A model generated the notes under the pieces. The model searched no databases, was not told the DNA's origin, and worked only from the letters and a program-made list of their open reading frames with translations. 64,000 nucleotides of DNA from Anabaena sp. UHCC 0204 (GTDB lineage: Bacteria; Cyanobacteriota; Cyanobacteriia; Cyanobacteriales; Nostocaceae): assembly GCF_009711975.1 (NCBI RefSeq), contig NZ_VIKW01000003.1, forward strand, positions 172,986-236,985. The letters run 5' to 3'. Both the position numbers and the translations under genes were made by a program. Below are positions 1 through 7,335 of this stretch, in pieces. How positions within the stretch are numbered: position 1 is the first letter of the stretch; every line of letters begins with the position of its first letter.

Positions 1-125
1 TAGCAATACCCGAATCCGGTAATATAAATGGGTTAAATAGCATTACTGCGTTTTTAATAAGCGTAGTGTTCACAAACAGTGATGGATCTGTAGCTAGTAA
101 ATCAACCATTAAAAGTTCTCAATAA
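1..125 (+). CDS. C-terminal end of an unidentified protein (cut by window edge)
   Basis: One frame is open from the left edge to a TAA at 123-125 and encodes about 40 residues. It begins with an AIPESGNINGL-like stretch, followed by a hydrophobic run (ITAFLISVVF) and a short polar tail. This loosely resembles the end of a PEP-CTERM-type exported protein, but the motif is PES rather than PEP and no Arg-rich tail follows, so that reading is weak. No gene is visible between 126 and 316. Confidence 0.3.
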   Translation, partial: AIPESGNINGLNSITAFLISVVFTNSDGSVASKSTIKSSQ

Positions 126-316
126 GCTTGTGTAATCTGCTTTTTTAATTATTAATTTTTAATTTCGCTCTCGTATATTAGCTCCTCCAGCAATATCCCC
201 AACTGATTAATTATCAAGAGCTTAAATTTTTATTCAAAAGGTAGATTCATAACCTAATTTTTAAGTTCTTATCTTGCTTGTAAAAACACTAACTTTCTTA
301 GTTGTCAGACATTCTT

Positions 317-799
317 ATGAAAAAAACAAGACGGAATGATCCAAACTTTAAAAGACTTATCAGTCAAATTTCACCAGAGATATTAGCCACTTTAACAGAT
401 GAACAAATAGAAGCCATTTATAGAGGTTTTTGTGAGCGTAGTCAGGCTAATCATTTTATAAATTGGCGAATTTCATTTCCTATTCCTGGACTAAAATTAT
501 ATCTAGTATTATTAGCCGGTGAAGAACGACGTTCACAAGTGCGCTTACGTCAAGAAAAAAGTTTATATCCTATTCTTACACCGATCAATATCTTATTCTT
601 GAGCGGTTTTTTAGGTGTTATCTTTTCTTCTATATTCACAGTATTATTTTTTGTATTACCTGCAATTAATATCCCATCAACCTATACTCCTCACACCACG
701 TCAATTCCTTGGATTGATGATGAACATGAATGCCAAAAAACTGGTAGAATATGGAATAATAATAAGTGTTGGGATGATGAACACAGTCCTGACTTTTAA
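317..799 (+). CDS. Hypothetical membrane-anchored protein, paralogue of the next gene
   Basis: About 160 residues from the ATG at 317; a TTG at 302 in the same frame is a less likely start. Residues 1-75 form a soluble region with the pattern FTDEQxxAI..F..R and ending LYLVLLAGEERRS. One hydrophobic helix follows (roughly residues 95-120, ILFLSGFLGVIFSSIFTVL). The tail is polar, with two Cys (CQKTGRIWNNNKCW). The soluble part aligns with the 987-1229 product, so the two genes look like a tandem duplication in which only this copy keeps a membrane anchor. I recall similar stretches at the N-terminus of many small cyanobacterial proteins but know no function for them. Confidence 0.6.
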   Translation: MKKTRRNDPNFKRLISQISPEILATLTDEQIEAIYRGFCERSQANHFINWRISFPIPGLKLYLVLLAGEERRSQVRLRQEKSLYPILTPINILFLSGFLGVIFSSIFTVLFFVLPAINIPSTYTPHTTSIPWIDDEHECQKTGRIWNNNKCWDDEHSPDF

Positions 800-986
800 G
801 TAGTGTGTTATAATGACCTAATAATATCAGTTGCTATTTAGGGAAATTCTCTGCATCAGGTGGTTATCGAGTTTCGACTCCGCTCAACTACCGCGAAGTC
901 GAGATAATGTCCAGGATTAAGACTAAGATTTTTTGACCGATTACCAATTACCAGCTTTAACTAGATAAGTAGCAACTTGGATTAAT

Positions 987-1229
987 ATGTCTGATCCAGA
1001 TTTAAATCAAAACTCATTGAAGACAGATCCTGTAATCAAAAAGTTTTTAGCTCAGATTCCACCGCAAATAGCCAGCACTTTTACAGATGATCAATTAACA
1101 GAACTAAAACGTATATTTGGTAAGCGTGTTAATAATCCCAATCAAGTTAATATCAGGATATCAATTCCATTTTTCAAGAAAAGCTTTTATTTCGTTTTAC
1201 TAATAGGTAAAGATAAGCGAGCTAAATAG
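987..1229 (+). CDS. Small hypothetical protein, soluble paralogue of the upstream gene
   Basis: 80 residues. It shares with the 317-799 product the order (T)DP..K..(I)..Q(I/F)P..I..T(F/L)TD(D/E)Q followed by NIRISIPF and FYFVLLIGKDKR. It ends where the paralogue begins its membrane segment, so it is either a natural short form or a truncated copy. The 187 bp between the two genes hold a short imperfect palindrome around GTTTCGACTCCGCTCAACTACCGCGAAGTCGAG (about 868-904, described rather than quoted in full) and no gene. Function unknown. Confidence 0.5.
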   Translation: MSDPDLNQNSLKTDPVIKKFLAQIPPQIASTFTDDQLTELKRIFGKRVNNPNQVNIRISIPFFKKSFYFVLLIGKDKRAK

Positions 1230-1335
1230 CACAGAAGACATTAAATTTTGTAACATATTTTTTACCCGATTATCAATAATTTATTTAGTTAAAAATCCGG
1301 TGAGAAGATATTTTCCCGTTAAATTAGTAATTAGT

Positions 1336-1600
1336 AAATACCGAGAGGGAGTCAGTAACTCAGGGCTAAAGCCACTGAGCTTGTAAGAGTAATCAAGCAA
1401 GCTGTACTGACCAGACCACCCTGAGCGTAGTCTTATGGTAGCCGTTATTTGAGTCAAGACACCGGAGAATGCGACGCTAGTTTTCCGCTCTGTCGTTTGT
1501 AATTAAACAGTTTTAAAGTCACTGAAACAGTGTTACAAGCCTAACAAACTCAGATAACAAGGTCGAAGCGAACATTACCTGAGAAATCAGAGAGGCAGAA
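1336..1600 (+). ncRNA. Omega-RNA (HEARO-type) region upstream of iscB
   Basis: About 265 bp without an ORF lie directly upstream of the iscB start. The stretch is rich in short complementary segments: CAGGGCTAAAGCC near 1361, CTGAGCGTAGTC near 1421 and GAATGCGACGC near 1467. It runs up to the AGAGAGGCAGAAATG start context. IscB proteins use an RNA encoded immediately upstream (omega-RNA, earlier called HEARO), with the guide at its 5' end taken from DNA beyond the element edge. The position, size and structured character fit. The exact 5' end, and therefore the guide (expected around 1300-1340), cannot be fixed by eye. Confidence 0.65.
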
Positions 1601-2875
1601 ATGTCAAATTACGCATTAGTTATCGACACAAACAAACAACCTTTAAGCCCTTGTCATCCCTCGGTAGCAAGGAAATTATTGGATTCTGGAAAAGCTGCTG
1701 TATTTAGGATGTACCCCTTTACTATCATCTTAAACAAGTCATGCTCAGATGTTGTTAACCAAGCGATAGAACTCAAAATAGACCCTGGTTCAAAAACTAC
1801 GGGCATAGCATTGGTTCAGGGAGAGAAAATCATTTTTGGTGCAGAACTTTCTAATCGAGGAAGTGCAATTAAAGCGTCCCTAGAATCCCGTCGTTCACTT
1901 CGCAGGGGGAGACGAAACCGCCATACTCGCTATCGTCAAGCCAGATTTTTGAATAGAACCCGGACAAAAAATTGGTTAGCTCCAAGTTTGCAGCATCGTG
2001 TTGAGACTACCTTAACTTGGGTCAACAAACTCATTAAGTTTGCTCCGCTCACAAGGATATCTCAAGAGCTTGTCAGGTTTGACTTGCAACAAATAGACAA
2101 TCCAGAAATATCAGGTATTGAATATCAGCAAGGCACTTTGTTCGGGTACGAAGTCCGTGAGTATCTACTTGAGAAATGGAAGAGAAAATGTGCTTACTGT
2201 GGGATTGAGAATGTTCCCTTGCAAGTTGAGCATATTCATCCTAAAGCCAGAGGTGGCACTAATCGGATTTCTAATCTTTGTCTTGCTTGCGAGAAGTGCA
2301 ATATCAAAAAAGGCACTCAGGATGTTGAGAAATTCCTGGCTAAGAAACCGGATCTTCTCAAATGTATTCTGGCACAAGCAAAACGACCTTTAAAAGATGC
2401 GGCGGCTGTGAACTCTACCCGTTGGGCATTGTTTAGCCGACTCAAAGAAACTGGTTTACCTGTTTCCACTGGTTCTGGTGGTCAAACTAAGTTCAACCGA
2501 ACCAAATTCAACTTTCCTAAAACTCATTGGCTAGATGCCGCTTGTGTTGGGCAAATTGGAGAATTAGAAATTTTCACAAACAAGCCTTTGCTAATCAAAG
2601 CAACAGGGCATGGGACTCGTCAAATGTGTCGAACTGACAAGTTTGGTTTTCCATCTCGATATGTACCTAGAATTAAATTTGTTAAAGGTTTTCAGACAGG
2701 TGATATTGTGAAAGCAATTGTTACTACTGGCAAGAAAATCGGTAAATATATTGGTCGTGTTGCAGTTAGAGCAACAGGTTCTTTCAATATTTCCGCATCA
2801 AAATTAGTTCAGGGTATTAGTTATAAATGCTGCAAAATTGTTCACCGCAAAGATGGCTACAATTACGCATTTTAG
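1601..2875 (+). CDS. iscB: IscB RNA-guided HNH/RuvC endonuclease
   Basis: 424 residues, the normal IscB size. Order: PLMP-type N-terminal domain (1-50); RuvC-I at 60-71 (IDPGSKTTGIAL, catalytic Asp61); Arg-rich bridge helix (97-121); RuvC-II with Glu156 (SQELVRFD); HNH domain 197-234 with CAYC, EHIHP (His211) and CLACEKC zinc ligands; RuvC-III at 308-318 (THWLDAACVG, His309/Asp312); then a C-terminal domain of about 100 residues. All catalytic residues I know to expect are present, so the enzyme looks intact. IscB is the ancestor-like relative of Cas9, carried by IS200/IS605-type elements. No TnpA transposase is nearby, so this copy would depend on TnpA in trans or be domesticated. Confidence 0.93.
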   Translation: MSNYALVIDTNKQPLSPCHPSVARKLLDSGKAAVFRMYPFTIILNKSCSDVVNQAIELKIDPGSKTTGIALVQGEKIIFGAELSNRGSAIKASLESRRSLRRGRRNRHTRYRQARFLNRTRTKNWLAPSLQHRVETTLTWVNKLIKFAPLTRISQELVRFDLQQIDNPEISGIEYQQGTLFGYEVREYLLEKWKRKCAYCGIENVPLQVEHIHPKARGGTNRISNLCLACEKCNIKKGTQDVEKFLAKKPDLLKCILAQAKRPLKDAAAVNSTRWALFSRLKETGLPVSTGSGGQTKFNRTKFNFPKTHWLDAACVGQIGELEIFTNKPLLIKATGHGTRQMCRTDKFGFPSRYVPRIKFVKGFQTGDIVKAIVTTGKKIGKYIGRVAVRATGSFNISASKLVQGISYKCCKIVHRKDGYNYAF

Positions 2876-2960
2876 AATTGACAGGGATTAAAATCCCTTG
2901 AGCCGCTTCCCTCTCAGCCCTAAAGGGACTGAGTTTCTCGCTTCCCACGAGGTTTTATGA
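2876..2960 (+). other. Probable right end of the IscB element with hairpins
   Basis: Directly after the iscB stop are two small hairpins: GGGATTAAAATCCC (about 2884-2897) and TCAGCCCTAAAGGGACTGA (about 2916-2934). A GC-rich CTTCCCACGAGG follows. The CAGCCCTAAAGGGACTGAG segment partly mirrors CAGGGCTAAAGCCACTGAG in the omega-RNA region near 1361. Subterminal hairpins are typical of IS200/IS605 element ends and may also terminate the iscB transcript. The exact boundary is not visible. Confidence 0.4.
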
Positions 2961-3227
2961 ATTACATAGGTTGTTTCCTGACTTCCACCAATGAATTTAA
3001 TTTTATCTAACTACTTAAGTGGAGCGATCGCCTATAATATGAGCGCAGGTTTATCATTTTATGGAAAAACTCCTCAATGTCAGCTTTGTTGTGGAAAGAA
3101 AAAGCCTAAGAAGTGATTCTCGGTATCACCACTCTCCACGACAGCAGGGTTAGGAGTGTCATAGCTAATATACGCATAATTATAACCCTGACAATCAATT
3201 TAACCTAAAGCTACAAGAGGAGAATAT
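2961..3227 (+). other. Intergenic stretch with one very short ORF
   Basis: No convincing gene. It has a HIP1 site near 3023. A 25-codon frame (3039-3116) would end YGKTPQCQLCCGKKKPKK; the Cys pattern is reminiscent of a zinc-ribbon end, but the frame is too short to call. The end of the stretch carries the ribosome binding site of the next gene (AGAGGAGAATAT before 3228). Confidence 0.25.
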
Positions 3228-4088
3228 ATGGACCCAATCATTTTAATAATAATTCTAGCCCTAGTCGGTTATGGTTTGGCATCTGTAAAGATGGTAAATC
3301 AAGGAAATGTTGCTTTAGTGGAACGGTTGGGGCGGTATCATTGCAAACTTAACCCTGGTCCTCACATGATTATTCCCATCATTGATCAGATAGTGATGGA
3401 GGATACAACTAGAGAGCAGCTTTTAGATATTAAACCGCAAAATGTGATTACTAAAGACGGAATTTACTTAGAAGTTGATGCAATTCTTTATTGGCGCATT
3501 AAAGATATCGAAAAAAGCTTTTATGCTATTGATGACTTACAACAGGGGCTGACAAACTTAGCGACAACTAACCTCCGGGAAAATATTGCCCAGAACTCCT
3601 TGGAGGATACTAATATGTCTAGAGAGGAGATGGATAAAAGCATATTAGGCGCGTTGACTCCCATCGCAGCTACTTGGGGAATTGAAATTATCCGTTTAGA
3701 TATTCAAAGTATCACCCCACCAGAAACTGTCCGCAAGTCAATGGAAGAGCAACAAAATGCCCAAATTAAAAAGAAAGCAGCCATAGAAGCAGCGGAAGGG
3801 GAACGACAAGCGGCAGTTAAACGGGCGGAAGGAACTAAAACATCCATAGAAATAATTTCTGAAGCCTTGCGTATTCATCCTGAAAGTAAGGATATTCTCC
3901 GGTATCTTGTTGCTCAAGATTACGTAGATGCGAGTCAAAAACTGGGTGCAAGCAATAATGCCAAAATCGTATTTGTAGATCCTGCTAACTCAACTGAAAT
4001 GTTCCAGGAATTGATTGCTGATCCAGTACAAGAAAATCATGGTAAAAACCCTGCTAACGGTAATGGGAATGGGAATGGAGTTAATTAA
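3228..4088 (+). CDS. SPFH/Band 7 (stomatin/QmcA-like) membrane protein
   Basis: 286 residues with an N-terminal membrane segment (IILIIILALVGYGLASV). A Band 7 domain follows, containing the signature VNQGNVALVERLGRYHCKL (residues 24-42), NVITKDGIYLEVDAILYWRI and a long KKAAIEAAEGERQAAVKRAEG coiled-coil region. The tail is Asn/Gly-rich. Such proteins form large oligomers at the membrane and are usually tied to membrane quality control or protease regulation. A clear AGAGGAG ribosome binding site supports the start. It converges on folP with only 6 bp between the stop codons. Confidence 0.9.
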   Translation: MDPIILIIILALVGYGLASVKMVNQGNVALVERLGRYHCKLNPGPHMIIPIIDQIVMEDTTREQLLDIKPQNVITKDGIYLEVDAILYWRIKDIEKSFYAIDDLQQGLTNLATTNLRENIAQNSLEDTNMSREEMDKSILGALTPIAATWGIEIIRLDIQSITPPETVRKSMEEQQNAQIKKKAAIEAAEGERQAAVKRAEGTKTSIEIISEALRIHPESKDILRYLVAQDYVDASQKLGASNNAKIVFVDPANSTEMFQELIADPVQENHGKNPANGNGNGNGVN

Positions 4089-4094
4089 TAATTA

Positions 4095-4937
4095 CTAATT
4101 ACGAAAAATGGCATCTGCGACTAGAGTCACTTCTTGCATTTCTTGAACGTCGTGAACTCGGAGAATATCTGCACCATTAAAAATGGCTGCACAACAAGCT
4201 GCTGCTGTTCCCCAAACCCGTGATTTTGGATCTGGTTGGTTGAGAATATTACCGATAAAACTTTTGCGGGATGCTCCCACCAAAATAGGGGAATTGAGGT
4301 TTTTGAGCGATCGCAAGCGGCGAAAAATTTCTAAATTTTGCTGATGATTTTTAGCAAAACCAATACCAGGATCAATAATTATTTTATGTTCATCAATTCC
4401 CGCAGCGATCGCATTTGTAATTTGCTGCGATAAAAAATTATAAATATCAGAAATTAAATTTTCATAATCAGTCAGTTTTTGCATAGTTTGGGGATTACCC
4501 CGGATGTGCATTAACACAATAGGCACATTTAAACTAGCAACTGTTGTCAACATTTCCGCGTCAAATGTACCCCCAGAAATATCATTTACTATATCTGCTC
4601 CAGCAGCTATAGCAGCTTTAGCTACTTGCGATCTAGTTGTATCCACTGAAATAGGCACATCAATAATTGGACGTAGCAACTCCAAAACAGATAGCACCCG
4701 CTCAAGTTCAACTTCTAGGGATATTTGCTCTGCTCCTGGCCGAGTAGATTGTCCACCAATATCAATGATGTCAGCACCAGCCGCAACCATTGTTTTTGCC
4801 TGGTTTAAAGCGGCTGATGTAGTGTTAAATTTGCCACCATCACTAAAACTATCAGGGGTAACATTTAAAATCCCCATAATATAAGTTCGCTTTCCCCAAA
4901 TAAAACAGCGTTCCCTGATGGTTAAGTTATTAGACAT
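4095..4937 (-). CDS. folP: Dihydropteroate synthase
   Basis: 280 residues, the usual length. It joins para-aminobenzoate to dihydropterin pyrophosphate in folate synthesis. Visible family motifs: MGILNVTPDSFSDGG near residue 21, GADIIDIGGQSTRPGA near 54, SVDTTRSQVAKAAIAAGADIVNDISGG near 99, and IIDPGIGFAK and GASRKSFIG later. These make up the pterin and phosphate pockets. It lies downstream of tpiA on the same strand, but 85 bp of repetitive AT-rich DNA separate them, so co-transcription is possible but not shown. Confidence 0.96.
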   Translation of the reverse strand: MSNNLTIRERCFIWGKRTYIMGILNVTPDSFSDGGKFNTTSAALNQAKTMVAAGADIIDIGGQSTRPGAEQISLEVELERVLSVLELLRPIIDVPISVDTTRSQVAKAAIAAGADIVNDISGGTFDAEMLTTVASLNVPIVLMHIRGNPQTMQKLTDYENLISDIYNFLSQQITNAIAAGIDEHKIIIDPGIGFAKNHQQNLEIFRRLRSLKNLNSPILVGASRKSFIGNILNQPDPKSRVWGTAAACCAAIFNGADILRVHDVQEMQEVTLVADAIFRN

Positions 4938-5022
4938 ATAGATAATCCAAATTGATAATTAATAATTGATAATTGTCAATTGTCAATTGTTAATTGTCAA
5001 TTATCCTAATCCCCAATCCCCA
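4938..5022. repeat. TTGTCAATTG-type short repeats between folP and tpiA
   Basis: The 85 bp between folP and tpiA consist largely of iterations of AATTGATAATT and TTGTCAATTG. The two motifs are mutually complementary, so the stretch can fold into several alternative AT-rich hairpins. The motif recurs near 46020-46230 and 51165-51195, which makes it a dispersed repeat of this genome. It may also attenuate tpiA-folP read-through. Confidence 0.6.
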
Positions 5023-5763
5023 TTATTGATAATTGACAATTCTGGCAAAACTATCAGCTTCTAGACTAGCTCCTCCAACAAGAGCGCCGTCAATTTCTGG
5101 TTGTGCCATAATTTCATCAATATTATTCGGTTTGACTGAACCGCCATATTGGATAGGAACTAGGGGATTAGTTAATTGACTGCGAATTAAGCCAATTACC
5201 CGATTTGCTTCTTTGGTTTCACAGGTATCACCAGTACCAATAGCCCAAATTGGTTCATAAGCAATGATCAAGCTGGTTTGATCGATGTCTACTAAGTCTT
5301 TTTCTAACTGGGTGCTAATGATGGATTCTGTTTCCCCTGCATCTCGTTGTTGTTTGGTTTCCCCAACACAGAGAATAGGTGTGAGTCCATGCTTTTGGGC
5401 GGCTTTGAGACGGAGATTTACAGTTGCGTCTGTTTCTCCGAAGAATTGCCGTCTTTCGCTGTGTCCAATAATGACATAACGTACACCAATTTCCGTAAGC
5501 ATAGAAGCAGAAATTTCGCCCGTATATGCTCCATTCTCTTCCCAGTGGACGTTTTGTGCGCCTAAATTTACACGACTACCATGTAAGGATTTAGACAGCA
5601 AGCTTAAATCGGTGAAGGGAGGAAACAGTACCACTTCTCGTTGTGAGGGGGTTTCCTCCAGGTGAGGCAAAAATCCGCTTAAAAAGTCTGCGGATTCTGC
5701 CTGGGTTTTAAACATTTTCCAGTTACCAGCAATAACGATTTTCCGCACAGGTGATTTAATCAA
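5023..5763 (-). CDS. tpiA: Triosephosphate isomerase
   Basis: 246 residues, full length. It interconverts dihydroxyacetone phosphate and glyceraldehyde 3-phosphate in glycolysis and the Calvin cycle. Visible: GNWKMF (substrate-binding Lys16), [13 protein letters not shown] (catalytic His), [11 protein letters not shown] (catalytic Glu and flexible loop 6) and the phosphate-binding YGGSVKPNN and GALVGGASL. The start ATG is followed by a conserved VIAGNWK segment at the expected place. Confidence 0.97.
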   Translation of the reverse strand: MIKSPVRKIVIAGNWKMFKTQAESADFLSGFLPHLEETPSQREVVLFPPFTDLSLLSKSLHGSRVNLGAQNVHWEENGAYTGEISASMLTEIGVRYVIIGHSERRQFFGETDATVNLRLKAAQKHGLTPILCVGETKQQRDAGETESIISTQLEKDLVDIDQTSLIIAYEPIWAIGTGDTCETKEANRVIGLIRSQLTNPLVPIQYGGSVKPNNIDEIMAQPEIDGALVGGASLEADSFARIVNYQ

Positions 5764-5920
5764 AATTTTAATGCTACTAGATGCACTTTTTACTGTACTA
5801 CTTTTTAGAACTATTCATAAAGCAGAATTCACTGAGTTACCGCAACAGTAGTCAGTAGTAACACAGCCTGAGTGTTTGTCTTTTAACTTAGATGCTGTAT
5901 AAGTTATTGTTTACATACTA

Positions 5921-6346
5921 TCAATCAAGCGGAGGATGCCAACCACTCATTACCCAACGCTTCCGAGCAACAAGAATTACTGAATTATTCATCCGGAGCT
6001 TAACTATTGTGACTCTACCAATAGCATTTACACTTTCTACTCTTGTACCATCAGCACTCCATCCAAAATGCTCAGACCATTTTTGTTTACGAGGGTTAAA
6101 AAGTTGTATAGTTTCACCACTCAAAGGATCTATAGATTCAATTGCATCACTTTTGAATTCATTGCATGAACGACAAGCTAAACAAAGATTTTCAAAAGTT
6201 GTTTCTCCACCCTTAGAAACTGGGTGAATATGATCATAAGTCATAGGAATACCGCTATTTTCCTCAGATGTTAAGCAATAGCAGCAACGTGATTTATCGC
6301 TATCTATAATTTTTTGTCTTAAACTTTCAGAAATATATGTAGACAC
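5921..6346 (-). CDS. HNH endonuclease-family protein
   Basis: 141 residues. The N-terminal half is an HNH/zinc-finger fold: CCYC (residues 21-24), YDHIHPVSKGG with the catalytic His, and LCLACRSCNEFK. The C-terminal half (FNPRKQKWSEHFGWSADGTRVE) is seen in cyanobacterial HNH proteins of this small type. It is the second gene of a two-gene unit: the 131-residue gene ends 15 bp upstream. All nuclease residues appear intact. Whether it is a homing or defence enzyme or a toxin cannot be told from sequence. Confidence 0.85.
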   Translation of the reverse strand: MSTYISESLRQKIIDSDKSRCCYCLTSEENSGIPMTYDHIHPVSKGGETTFENLCLACRSCNEFKSDAIESIDPLSGETIQLFNPRKQKWSEHFGWSADGTRVESVNAIGRVTIVKLRMNNSVILVARKRWVMSGWHPPLD

Positions 6347-6361
6347 AATAAATTAAGAATT

Positions 6362-6757
6362 TTATAGCCGATATCCTCGCCAATTAAGTAATACTGCTGC
6401 TTGGGCTTTACGTAACATAAATAAATCAGTATCATGTCGAAGTGACATTAACTCTAATCGTTCTACTTCCGTAAGTATACCCCTAGAGTTATGATCAAGC
6501 AGGATGTTATATCTGTCCATATCATCTGCTGTTTTCCGACTATTGGCAATTTGCCAAAGAGTATTATCATCTAGCTTATCTAATGCTGCAATTTCAGCTT
6601 GAAATTCCTCTGGTACATCATCCCATGCTGGTGGACTACCAACTTGTAAAGCATGAAGCATTACTTCTTGCAAGGGACGTTGAGTAGCATTAGCAGTATT
6701 AACTAATCGCTGATAGATAATTTCTGGGATTTGGAGAGTTACTGTTTCAGTGGGCAT
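6362..6757 (-). CDS. Hypothetical partner of the HNH protein (antitoxin-like N-terminus)
   Basis: 131 residues. The N-terminus (TVTLQIPEIIYQRLVNTANATQRPLQEVM) looks like a short ribbon-helix-helix or VapB-like DNA-binding segment. An acidic middle follows, then a helical C-terminus ending LFMLRKAQAAVLLNWRGYRL. The gene is 15 bp upstream of the HNH gene and surely co-transcribed. I recall this kind of protein next to HNH or PIN genes in cyanobacteria, but its role is unproven. A regulator or antidote for the HNH protein is an inference from position. Confidence 0.6.
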   Translation of the reverse strand: MPTETVTLQIPEIIYQRLVNTANATQRPLQEVMLHALQVGSPPAWDDVPEEFQAEIAALDKLDDNTLWQIANSRKTADDMDRYNILLDHNSRGILTEVERLELMSLRHDTDLFMLRKAQAAVLLNWRGYRL

Positions 6758-7123
6758 ATTTTACTCCCATTGTAATTTACATTAATAAAACTATTAATAT
6801 TTTAAGTATATCCTTTTCTATTAACTTTAGATTTATCAAGGTTTTATTTCCCGATTTTCGTCATTCCTGGGTTCTTTAAAATACTTAATAAAAGTATTAT
6901 CTCATTTTTTAGCATATATCTGTTTTATATATTGAATTTCTGATCTTAAACCATTCGCATGAATCAAACCTACATAACCGTAATAATATTATACACTTAG
7001 TTTTCTAAATAAACAATATTTGGATAAAAAACAATTTATTTTAGTTAATCCTCTCATTAAGGACTTACATACTTTACAAATTAATTATTTGATGTTTTCC
7101 CAAAAATAGGTTGTTTCATATTT
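6758..7123. other. AT-rich intergenic stretch
   Basis: 366 bp with no ORF longer than a few codons on either strand. It precedes the MITE-like element at 7124-7215. The promoter of the leftward 131-residue/HNH unit must lie at its left end. Confidence 0.5.
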
Positions 7124-7215
7124 TTAGGACTTACGCAAGATTGAAGTCAAAACCTGATTCTTGCGTAGGGGTAATTCATGAATTACCCCTACTTCCTGTT
7201 TTGCGTAAGTCCTAA
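7124..7215. mobile_element. MITE-like element, 92 bp, perfect 15-bp terminal inverted repeats
   Basis: The ends are TTAGGACTTACGCAA (7124-7138) and its exact reverse complement TTGCGTAAGTCCTAA (7201-7215). The middle holds a second perfect palindrome, AGGGGTAATTCATGAATTACCCCT in two 12-bp arms (7167-7190). It has no coding capacity. Flanking T-rich/TA sequence is compatible with TA-target insertion. Very similar termini are common in Nostocales genomes, so it is a non-autonomous element moved by a transposase elsewhere. Confidence 0.8.
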
Positions 7216-7239
7216 TTTTAATCAATGATTATATTGATC

Positions 7240-7276
7240 GTAAAAAGTAAGAGTTTAGCACTGCTAAACCCTTACG
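7240..7276 (-). terminator. Probable Rho-independent terminator of crtO
   Basis: Two 14-bp arms, GTAAGAGTTTAGCA and TGCTAAACCCTTAC (one G-U pair), form a strong hairpin 60 bp past the crtO stop. Read leftward it is followed by a T-run (CTTTTTACG). This fits termination of the leftward crtO transcript. Confidence 0.65.
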
Positions 7277-7335
7277 AAAAATGTGGCTTTTGGATAATTT
7301 ATACTTCGGTTTTTTGTTAATGGGTAAGTTCTACC

